Source: Nemertoderma westbladi (Eukaryota; Xenacoelomorpha; Nemertodermatida; Nemertodermatidae). From it: 40,585 bases of DNA. Positions 31,429 through 40,585 of the stretch are shown here, piece by piece. The stretch is taken from the NCBI GenBank assembly GCA_032718475.1, contig JAUCBJ010007632.1, positions 1-40,585 of the forward strand, given 5' to 3'. The notes under the pieces are model-generated. The model saw only the letters and a program-made list of their open reading frames with translations, did no database searches and was not told where the DNA came from. The translations under genes and the position numbers were made by a program. How positions within the stretch are numbered: position 1 is the first letter of the stretch; each line of letters opens with the position of its first letter.

Positions 31429-31830
31429 TTTACAGTAGTTTATTCTTACTTACACTGAACTATTAACTCAATAGTGAATGACTCCTGTTCTACTAACAGT
31501 GATGGAGGGTAATATTTACATTAGTTTATTGTTACTTACACTGAACTATTAACTCAATAGTTAATAACTCCTGTTCTACCAACAGCGATGGAGGGTAATA
31601 TTTACAATAGTTTATTGTTACTTACATCGAACTATTAACTCAATAGTGAATGACTCCTGTTCTACTAACAGTGATGGAGGGTAATATTTACAGTAGTTTA
31701 TTGTTACTTACACTGAACTATTATCTCAATAGTGAATGACTCCTGTTCTACTAACAGTGATGGAGGGTAATATTTACAGTAGTTTATTGTTACTTACACT
31801 GAACTATTAACTCAATATTGAATGACTCCG
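31429..31830. repeat. 86-bp minisatellite copying the end and donor of gene A exon 2
   Basis: Phases at 31,501, 31,587, 31,673 and 31,759 are exactly 86 bp apart, with a partial unit before. The variant unit with catcgaac sits in the same register as in gene B's array, so the array predates the gene duplication. Confidence 0.93.
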
Positions 31831-32406
31831 TAATAACTAATACCCGATAATCATAAAACCTATATTCGGCTGTAGTTGTGTAAATCCCAGAAGATCTTCT
31901 ATTAACTTCGATATTCCTAACTTCATCTCCACCGGTTACGAAGTTGCCACTCCAAATATAACCAACATTTATATTGCAGTCATATGGAATCCACTTTACT
32001 TCTATTGGGTCATTATGGTCTGTCATATTTCTTTTAATTTCTATAGAAGTGTTTATAGTATAAGAAGTACCAGAAACTTTCAGTTTCATCTCACAATATT
32101 CTACAGTTACCGGTACCGCTGGACTTTCCATTTTCCCTTCCCCACCGTTGTTGCTGTAACGACCAGTATACTCGCACTTATAATCACCTCCATCGTCGGC
32201 GCCTAAAGGGTCTAGTGTAAATGTTGATAAATATGGTTCAGTAACTATAGCTGCATCACCAGTAACATCTTTAGTACCAACATACCAGGACCAACTTGGG
32301 TTTGGTTCCATATTGTAATCGTCTGCCGAACATATTAATTCCAATGTTTCGCCTTTTTTCTTTGTAATCGCATCGCTGGGGTTAATGTTTATCCTAGTCG
32401 GCAAAT
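31798..32406 (-). CDS. Receptor gene A, exon 2: Ig domain plus a second C-containing domain
   Basis: This is a 609-bp exon, phase 1/phase 1: acceptor attgttccag|AT and donor CAGT|GTAAGT. It codes an Ig-like domain (LPTRININPSDAITKKKGET, LELICSADDYNME, WSWYVGTKDV, DDGGDYKCEYTG), then VEYCEMKLKVSGTSY ... CNINVGYIWSGNFVTGGDEV ... NIELIVQC. No internal stops. The 5' twenty codons are missing from gene B's copy. Confidence 0.88.
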
Positions 32407-34033
32407 CTGGAACAATAAAATTAATAATTGTAATCGATTTTGCACGCCTCTGTAGGCAACATATCAAAAATATACGTCCCTCAAGAATTTAATTTTAAGA
32501 ATATGCAATATGGATCTGGAGGATCTGTATATCACATCATATATTCTGTGTACCACAGAATATGCTATACGGTTCGTCCCAGGCTCGCCAGGACCGACTG
32601 TATAGTTTTGAGGGCAAAGTAACAGCTAACCATTTGCGACAATTTGTCCCACCCCTGTTTGGACTCAGATGGTAACTTGGTGTTCTGCACTATCGCCAAG
32701 TTTCCAATAGTGTGAAGATGCACCAAGTTTATTACGATAATTTTCAACAAAATAAACTATATTCTACCCTTTTTTGAGATTTGTATTATATTTTTTCAGT
32801 GTATTTTTAGCATAACGAAACGACTAAAAATACTTTCTACCATTTTGGGTTACAATTTTGGATTGTATTATTTTTCGATGCTATACTTTGGATCCTAACG
32901 GACCCCTAACATTTTCGCCATCTTTGCCAATCCCCCCCCCCCCCCCCCCCCCCAACAAAAAAAAATCAATAATATTTTAATAATTTTATAATTTGTGCAT
33001 ATATAGTGCGGTGTGGCGTAGGGGCCACCAAGAATACTAACTTACTCAAAACATTTATATATCTTAGTGCAATTTCTATCACTTTATTTCTTATGTACGG
33101 GTTATTTTATTGTTAGCTTTAGGCCTAGTGTTAATTGTGATAATTATTGAACAGTGTCGTACTTAAGTTTCGGTCAAGGAGTAGGATAAACCATCAAGGT
33201 TAAAATGTATAAACATTCAAAATGACGTTGAAAAACGCAAAGGTGTGGTACACACACATGGTACACACACATGGTACACACACATGGTACACACACATGG
33301 TACACACACACATGGTATACACACATGGTACACACACATGGTACACACACACATGGTACACACACACATGGTACACACACATGGTACACACACATGGTAC
33401 ACACACATGGTACACACACACATGGTACACACACATGGTACACACACACATGGTACACACACATGAAAGTAGATATATGAAGGAGGGGTTATGGTATAAT
33501 GAAGGCATTATAATTGGAAAGGAAATTGTGAATGTTAATATAGTTTATTGATTACATAAGTTAATGTACATAACAAGGAAGAAAATGCGAGCCTAGTGAG
33601 CGGAAATTTTTAAAACAATGTTGAGGTTTTGCACATTTGAAGCGACCTTTTTATCCAATAATATTTGGATAAAACTAATGACTTTACTTTACATGTCGGT
33701 ATATAACATTCGCTACACATCTCTCTGCAGTAATACACTAATATTATAATTGTTCGCTAAGATGGCTTGCAACTTTTGCTACATGAAGGCCCTACTAGTT
33801 CTAGCCGTAAAGTCTCTACTTCTCGTTTTATACTTATTTTTACATTTCACTACCCTTTTTTTCACCAATTGGCACTTCACTCTTCGTCATTTTCCGTCTT
33901 GGTTTCCTCAGAATGCCTCCTGCTGTTGCAGAAACCCCAGTCTACAGTCTGATGCTCACTGACACTGATCGTGTGTAACTAAATATATTGTAATATACAG
34001 TAATGTAACCTTTAGTGGATATCACAAACTTAC
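32407..34033. other. Intron 1 of gene A
   Basis: The right end (33,790-34,033) is homologous to gene B's intron. The rest has no gene; it holds a C tract of 22 (32,932-32,953) and the CA-rich array listed separately. Confidence 0.7.
33249..33464. repeat. 13-15-bp array of catggtacacaca
   Basis: About 16 copies of catgg+ta(CA)n, with n varying. Open frames on both strands are by-products of the repeat. Confidence 0.95.
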
Positions 34034-34886
34034 ATTCAACTATGATCGTAGTGGTACAGGATTTATCCACTTCTATAGCTCTATTCCTCGCCTTACATGT
34101 AAACACTTCCCCATTATCTCCACGACTTAGATCTCTATTTATACTCAGTGTATCTCCTGGTTCAGTTACGACTCCACCAATAGCAACTCCGTTACTATAC
34201 CAACTCCATCTAGAATCTCCTGATGTACTTCCAGCTACCGGTACCGGTACCCAATCCGATAACTTACAGTTTAATGTAGCTGAACTGCCTTCTATATAAG
34301 TACAACTCGGTAAGCAACTACACTCTGGATCATTATCAGCTTTACATTGGGGTGGGAGAGTTATTATAAGTGGGTAAGCTGACTGATTGGATATGGCCGG
34401 GTTTTCTTGGAGATTTACCGCATTATCTGATTTACGATCAACGTAATATTGTATTCGTATCTCCAATTCCTTCGGTATATTTTCAATACCAGGAGGATTC
34501 AACCCAACAGTTATATTTCCTGTAGATCCAACTGTTTTGCCACTTATATACTCTGTTGTACTCCATCCATTACAACCGATATCAGCTTTATTAATAATAT
34601 CCCTACAATCATCTCTATTGGCGTTGACGTCATTCCGCACACGTACTATGTTGTTACCTTTACCATCCTTAGCAATAACCGATGATTCCAATACATCGGT
34701 AATAGTTAATTCACTTTGTTGATTAATAATAAAATCAACTTTTACCCTAATACTATTTCTTTCTTCTTTCCGTAAACATTCTCTAGTAAATTTAGATCCA
34801 TTTGGTTCGACTAGTTTATATCCATTGAATTTGAAGCCCAGAATTACATCAGTTAGAGTTAGTAATGTAATTATAAATAATTTCAT
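34034..34886 (-). CDS. Receptor gene A, exon 1: signal peptide, N-terminal domain, Ig domain
   Basis: I chose the ATG at 34,884-34,886 (MKLFIITLLTLTDVILG) because it aligns with genes B and C; an in-frame ATG nine codons upstream has no counterpart there. An unassigned N-terminal domain of ~165 residues follows (FTRECLRKEERNSIRVKVDF, CNGWSTTEYISG, KELEIRIQYYV), then a Cys-rich linker (QCKADNDPECSCLPSC). Next comes an Ig-like domain (SSATLNCKLSDWVPV, WSWYSNGV, DNGEVFTCKARN). The donor GAAT|GTAAGT at 34,033 is phase 1 (853 nt of coding sequence). The Ig half is almost identical to gene B, while the N-terminal half is clearly more divergent. Confidence 0.88.
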
Positions 34887-35202
34887 TATAAATATAAATT
34901 CTTGATGCGCCATGTTACAATAATATAAACTGTAATGGGAATTGAGCGCCTACAGTACTTACGGTATAATATTTTCGTAAAATTCGTAACAATAACTAGT
35001 CGCGCGCCTCACTTAATTCAAATGATGTAAATAATAAGTAGTTGTCGCTCTCTATTAGCGGAGTCCTATATGTAATTTATTACATTAATATACAAGTCAC
35101 ACGCCTATACTTATAGTACTTCAAATCTGGTTAATAAAGCCGCTATTGATTAGCACGTGTGGTTTAGATGGTGGCTTTTCCATTTTGTAGAATATTGCCA
35201 TA
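34887..35202. other. Upstream region of gene A
   Basis: The promoter should lie here. No certain TATA or initiator can be named from sequence alone. Confidence 0.45.
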
Positions 35203-35589
35203 AGGGGCCGTCCAAGTATGACGTCTGTACTTTTCCCCAAAATGTTGACCCCCTCCCTCCCCTAAATCAGATGTCATCAGATAGGCGTTGACCCCCACCC
35301 CCCCCCCCCCCCCCCCCTCCCCTAAATCAGATTAAAAAAATTTTCGCGTCCTAATCACTGAAACATGGTGACTGGTAACTGAAACAGAAAGTCGTGCTAC
35401 GGGCCTTCGGGGGCTTCGAACAATTAAAATAGGCAAGCTATTTACTCTTCTGCTATATCTCTTCTAGCACCTATAAATTAACATGCTGACGTCAGATTTT
35501 GGCTGACCCCCTCATCAGCACGTCATCAGATTTTCCCAACCCCCCCCCCCCCCCCCTAAAGTGCTGACGTCATACTTGGACGGCCCCTA
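35203..35589. mobile_element. MITE with ggggccgtccaagtatgacgt terminal inverted repeats
   Basis: The left end aggggccgtccaagtatgac and the right end gtcatacttggacggcccct are perfect inverses. The interior is C-tract rich, with cctcccctaaatcagat twice and C runs near 35,297-35,316 and 35,540-35,556. There is no coding capacity. A superfamily cannot be given from the ends alone. Confidence 0.85.
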
Positions 35590-36069
35590 ATTGATAAAAT
35601 CCGGTCAGGTGTGGGTTGATGTGCATGCCCCACGATTTTTGACATTTTTGCCAATTCAAAGGTTATTTATTATGTATATTAACTTTCTTGAACGTGTTCT
35701 TTCCCAGGGAATTGGCCACTTTGTATATTCTAACTTTTTTTATGACGTTTTTTTAATATATCTAACTGTATAACTACAGTAGGCCTATATAAAATCTATT
35801 ATACTGTACATTGATAAGAGTTATACTGCGGTTATATGTATCCGTTGCTGACTGACATGGTATCCCGAGCCCGAGAACACAAGCCCGAGTTACCGAGAAC
35901 CCGAGCCTGGGGAGCTTGGGAGGACCGGACCACCCAAATGCAATACAATTAGTTTTAAATTTTACCAATCCGGCACTACTGTAAAATGCATACCGGACCG
36001 GTATTGGGTCCCTTGGATAATAATCAGAAATTGAAAGTAACCAGTACACAGTCAAGCTGTACATTCCAT

Positions 36070-36275
36070 TTCAACGTTCCAGAATACGAGCGAGTGGAAT
36101 GGACACGCTTTAGACTTTCCTCGCACAACCTCCGTGTGGAAAGAGACAGGTGGGCAAGACTTCCAAGAGAGTAACGGGTATGCTCCAGCGATGGGAAATC
36201 AATCCAAGATGAGAGTCATGTAATATCCGATTGCCCACTAACCTCAGATCTTAGACTTGAATATAATATACAAGG
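36070..36275 (+). mobile_element. Retroelement C-terminal remnant (Cys/His ribbon)
   Basis: The frame reads VEWTRFRLSSHNLRVERDRW ARLPRE, a stop, then RVCSSDGKSIQDESHVISDC PL. The pattern LSSHNLR...E..RW...PRE..C......DE.HV...CPL matches the zinc-ribbon-like C-terminus of some LINE or related RT proteins. It has an internal stop and no polymerase. Confidence 0.65.
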
Positions 36276-37229
36276 AATAGCAGACTGCATCTGGAAATGC
36301 AAATTCCGCGAAGTATTAGCTTCACGTCTAAAATAAACAAGATATTTACATAACTCCTGTCCCCGTATGCACATAACTCCCCGATAACACAATTTAAGGG
36401 TCTCAGCTAATTTCGTATTTATCATTTATATTAGGCCCAAGCTAAAGTGTTTTTAGATCTGATCATTACTATTTTGTCGAGAAATATATGATTTGAAAGG
36501 TCCTAAGTTAGAATTATGAATCGAGACATAATATTAGGTCCTAACTTAGAATTTATGCAGTGTATATTTGATATTAATTTGACACATAATATTTGAATAA
36601 GTATGTAATATAAGAGCTCTTTTGAGCTCAACTAACTAACTAACTACATACATATTGTTATGTGAACTTTACCGATCATTTTAAAAATACAGTCACGTAC
36701 GCCTAATAAAGTATATTTACTATACTGTATATTAATTCACCGATAATAATTCTAAATTATACTAATTAATTTGTAGCTAAAAAGTATTTTGTATACAACC
36801 ATACCGGTAATATTATATGTCACGGATAAAAAAGTCCTAACTTAGAGAATTATACAATACAAAACATAGAACTATACAATATACTAAGTAGATACACAAT
36901 GTTGATACATAGTGCGGTACGTAGTGAAAAATATTCGTAACAATTCTAAATACTTAGAGGCACGTAGAGAGTCTCGGGTTCTCGGGCTTGGGTGCCCGAG
37001 CCCTGGCTCTCTAGAATCCAAGGCTCTTCGTTGGCTCGAGAACTCGGGATCTTGGAGACCTCGGCTCTGTTCAATATATAATAATATGTATATTATTGAT
37101 TAATTAATTACGTGTGTTCATCTAAATAATAATACTTAATTATCGTGCAGTTACATTTACTCTTTTACTGTAGTGCTGTACTGCCAGGACATTCTGTCAT
37201 GTATGACTAAAAATAATAATAAAAATATT
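36276..37229. other. Intergenic, AT-rich
   Basis: The motif cctaacttagaa and its inverse recur (36,500, 36,540, 36,835), and cccgag-rich text near 36,965-37,065 echoes 35,865-35,920. No gene is recognised. Confidence 0.55.
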
Positions 37230-37550
37230 ATGCGCGCTGAAATGTGGAGGTGCCTTGGTGCCTTCATGAGAAAAAATTTGATTTAAGGGCCAAATTAGTC
37301 AGTACAGTAGTAGACCCATCATATGTTTCACTAGAAAAATAAAATATGTATTATTTTTAATTAAATGTTATAACAAAAATTCAACAAATATCTGTATAAT
37401 CATTAAACACGGAAGCTATAAAATATGTTATAGATGAACGTTTGTTTGCCAAGTTTTATATTAATTTCTGGGGCCAAATGTAACTTCCTCTTTGGCATGA
37501 ATGGCAGGGAAATAGTAACAATATGGTAGATTTATGTTGAGTAACCGATT
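37230..37550. repeat. Block duplicated from 22,880-23,215
   Basis: It is colinear with the block upstream of copy C, through atggtagatttatgttgag, and lies 2.3 kb upstream of gene A. Confidence 0.87.
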
Positions 37551-37557
37551 GTGCAAC

Positions 37558-38175
37558 AACAGTAGGTGACGTCAAATAGATATTAAATCTCACTCTTGTT
37601 AGAGAACCAAATATTATATGCTTTATTGTTAGATAAACACAGACAGACTCAATTATGGATTAAACTAAACGATTTTCCGCCGTTTCTTAAATTTAAATCT
37701 AAAAAAAAAAAATTAAACTTAAATTAAATTTTGCGAATATTTGTGGGGCGAGCCACAACGTTAGGTAACATTGGTGTAGCGGTTCCATAATTGAGCTGCC
37801 TGTCGGCGATTATACCAAAGTTGGTACACAAGTAGTCGGTCAAAAGTCGGAAGTATTCTAGAAGGGAATATCCGTATAATATCAACTATAAAAAAAGTAC
37901 ATGTAAATCAATTATTATTCGGCACCGAAATAATTTTCTATAAACTGGTAGTATACAGTACTGTATGCCATCAGGAAGCTCAGAAATAAATTTAAGCAAA
38001 TTCGACCTGAGAGTCCTCAAGATATAATTCATATATTTTTTATTTACCAATAAGAAATCAGGGCTGCAGTGTTGTACAGTACTGTTAATCTGTTGTATTA
38101 CCATTCAATTCTTCATTTAGTATTTCATAAACCACAAAGGAAATATTAAATGCATAACAAACAATTGTGATAATA
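37558..38175. repeat. Right copy of the duplicated segment preceding the 39-bp array
   Basis: It matches 5,985-6,608 from acagtaggtgacgtcaaa onward, with small indels such as a shorter ctgtcggcgattatacc region. It is joined on the left to the 37,230 block, which shows the ancestral order of the tandem unit. Confidence 0.88.
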
Positions 38176-40585
38176 ATTTAACGATTCTAAGTCTAACCAA
38201 TGCTAGCTACTCTAATCTAACGATTCTAAGTCTAACCAATGCTAGGTACTCTAATTTAACGATTCGAACTCTAACCAATGCTAGCTACTCTAATCTAACG
38301 AATCGAAGTCTAGCCAATGCTAGCTACTCTAATTTAACGAATCGAAGTCTAACCAATGCTAGCTACTCTAATTTAACGATTCGAACTCTAACCAATGCTA
38401 GCTACTCTAATTTAACGATTCGAAGTCTACCCAATGCTAGCTACTCTAATTTAACGAATCGAAGTCTACCCAATGCTAGCTACTCTAATCTAACGAATCG
38501 AACTCTAACCAATGCTAGCTACTCTAATTTAACGATTCGAAGTCTAACCAATGCTAGCTACTCTAATCTAACGAATCGAACTCTAACCAATGATAGCTAC
38601 TCTAATTTAACTATTCGAAGTGTACCCAATGCTAGCTACTCTAATTTAACGAATCGAAGTCTACCCAATGCTAGCTACTCTAATTTAACGAATCGAACTC
38701 TAACCAATGCTAGCTACTCTAATTTAACGAATCGAAGTCTACCCAATGCTAGCTACTCTAATCTAACGAATCGAACTCTAACCAATGCTAGCTACTCTAA
38801 TCTAACGAATCGAAGTCCAACCAATGCTAGCTACTCTAATTTAACGAATCGAAGTCTAACCAATGCTAGCTACTCTAATTTAACGAATCGAACTCTAACC
38901 AATGCTAGCTACTCTAATTTAACGAATCGAAGTCTACCCAATGCTAGCTACTCTAATCTAACGAATCGAACTCTAACCAATGCTAGCTACTCTAATTTAA
39001 CGAATCGAACTCTAACCAATGCTAGCTACTCTAATTTAACGAATCGAAGTCTAACCAATGCTAGCTACTCTAATTTAACGATTCGAAGTCTACCCAATGC
39101 TAGCTACTCTAATTTAACGATTCGAAGTCTACCCAATGCTAGCTACTCTAATTTAACGAATCGAACTCTAACCAATGCTAGCTACTCTAATTTAACGAAT
39201 CGAAGTCTAACCAATGCTAGCTACTCTAATTTAACGATTCGAAGTCTACCCAATGCTAGCTACTCTAATTTAACGAATCGAAGTATAACCAATGCTAGCT
39301 ACTCTAATTTAACGAATCGAAGTCTAACCAATGCTAGCTACTCTAATTTAACGAATCGAAGTCTAACCAATGCTAGCTACTCTAATCTAACGAATCGAAG
39401 TCTAACCAATGCTAGCTACTCTAATTTAACGAATCGAAGTCTAACCAATGCTAGCTACTCTAATCTAACGAATCGAAGTCTAACCAATGCTAGCTACTCT
39501 AATTTAACGATTCGAAGTCTAACCAATGCTAGCTACTCTAATCTAACGAATCGAAGTCTAACCAATGCTAGCTACTCTAATGTAACGAATCGAAGTCTAA
39601 CCAATGCTAGCTACTCTAATTAAACGAATCGAAGTCTAACCAATGCTAGCTACTCTAATTTAATGATTCGAACTATAACCAATGCTAGCTACTCTAATTT
39701 AACGAATCGAAGTCTAACCAATGCTAGCTACTCTAATTTAACGAATCGAAGTCTAACCAATGCTAGCTACTCTAATCTAACGAATCGAAGTCTAACCAAT
39801 GCTAGCTACTCTAATCTAACGAATCGAAGTCTAACCAATGCTAGCTACTCTAATTTAACGAATCGAAGTCTAACCAATGCTAGCTACTCTAATTTAATGA
39901 TTCGAACTATAACCAATGCTAGCTACTCTAATTTAACGAATCGAAGTCTAACCAATGCTAGCTACTCTAATTTAACGAATCGAAGTCTAACCAATGCTAG
40001 CTACTCTAATCTAACGAATCGAAGTCTAACCAATGCTAGCTACTCTAATTTAACGAATCGAAGTCTAACCAATGCTAGCTACTCTAATTTAACGAATCGA
40101 AGTCTAACCAATGCTAGCTACTCTAATTTAACGAATCGAACTCTAACCAATGCTAGCTACTCTAATTTAACGAATCGAAGTCTAACCAATGCTAGCTACT
40201 CTAATTTAACGAATCGAAGTCTAACCAATGCTAGCTACTCTAATCTAACGAATCGAAGTCTAACCAATGCTAGCTACTCTAATTTAACGAATCGAAGTCT
40301 AACCAATGCTAGCTACTCTAATTTAACGATTCGAAGTCTACCCAATGCTAGCTACTCTAATTTAACGAATCGAAGTCTAACCAATGCTAGCTACTCTAAT
40401 TTAACGAATCGAACTCTAACCAATGCTAGCTACTCTAATTTAACGAATCGAACTCTAACCAATGCTAGCTACTCTAATTTAACAATTCGAAGTCTACCCA
40501 ATGCTAGCTACTCTAATTAAACGAATCGAATTCTAACCAATGCTAGCTACTCTAATTTAATGAATCGAAGTCTAACCAATGCTAG
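38176..40585. repeat. 39-bp minisatellite array 2, ~62 copies, runs off the window
   Basis: It has the same unit as array 1 with different variants, notably taccca for taacca (Thr to Pro in the open frame) and cgaagt dominating. Stops appear in the otherwise open frame (39,618, 40,516), consistent with no coding constraint. Its true length is unknown. Confidence 0.93.

Noticed and set aside
33174-33551. Open frames of the type MCVYHV or HTHGTHTW
   Set aside because: They are translations of the catggtacacaca repeat on either strand.
35862-37075. cccgag-rich patches near 35,870 and 36,970 as terminal inverted repeats of a 1.2-kb element
   Set aside because: The shared words are short and do not align as a continuous inverted repeat.
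38176-40585. CRISPR array
   Set aside because: Units are contiguous near-identical repeats without unique spacers, in a eukaryotic genome.

Overview
This is a piece of an animal nuclear genome, most likely from a marine invertebrate. The evidence is intron-containing genes with clean splice signals, a LIM domain exon of the Islet type, immunoglobulin (Ig) and fibronectin III (FN3) domains, several lineages of retroelement, and many minisatellites. It is AT-rich apart from one GC-rich retroelement. Motifs such as taggcct and accggtacc are common; I associate them loosely with echinoderm or hemichordate DNA, but I cannot fix the phylum.

Left part (1-9,600). A LINE 3' end abuts a 23-bp tandem array, which runs straight into a minus-strand exon coding the first LIM domain of an Islet homeobox protein. 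The array is made of copies of that exon's own end plus its splice donor. Next come an AT-rich stretch, a minus-strand Ty3/gypsy pol frame without gag, a segment duplicated at the right end of the window, a 39-bp minisatellite with 429-bp higher-order structure, and an insert carrying (CGT)n and 315-bp repeats.

Centre (9,601-34,886). This is a tandem family of minus-strand membrane receptor genes. Gene A (34,886-24,512) and gene B (20,555-9,601) share the same exon plan: signal peptide + unrecognised N-terminal domain + Ig; Ig + second C-containing domain; Ig + FN3 (one exon in A, two in B); and transmembrane helix + long tyrosine-motif tail with a coding minisatellite. All internal introns I could read are phase 1. 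A truncated third copy (C, 22,127-21,798) lies between them. Gene A has an apparent 1-base deletion just before its transmembrane segment, and gene B lacks a matching acceptor for its second exon, so either may be damaged or mis-assembled. The introns are packed with LINE fragments, a tRNA-headed SINE, a GC-rich reverse-transcriptase element of about 3 kb (26,830-29,875), foldback elements and arrays.

Right part (34,887-40,585). This holds the intergenic region upstream of gene A: a small TIR element, a retroelement C-terminal remnant, a block duplicated from upstream of copy C, and the partner of the left-hand duplicated segment leading into a second, longer 39-bp array that runs off the window. 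The order implies that another member of the receptor family may lie beyond the right edge.

The most interesting content is the clustered Ig/FN3 receptor family, whose tails carry pTyr-x-Asn motifs of the Grb2-binding kind, and the repeated occurrence of minisatellites that copy an exon-intron junction (Islet exon; second exon of both receptor genes).
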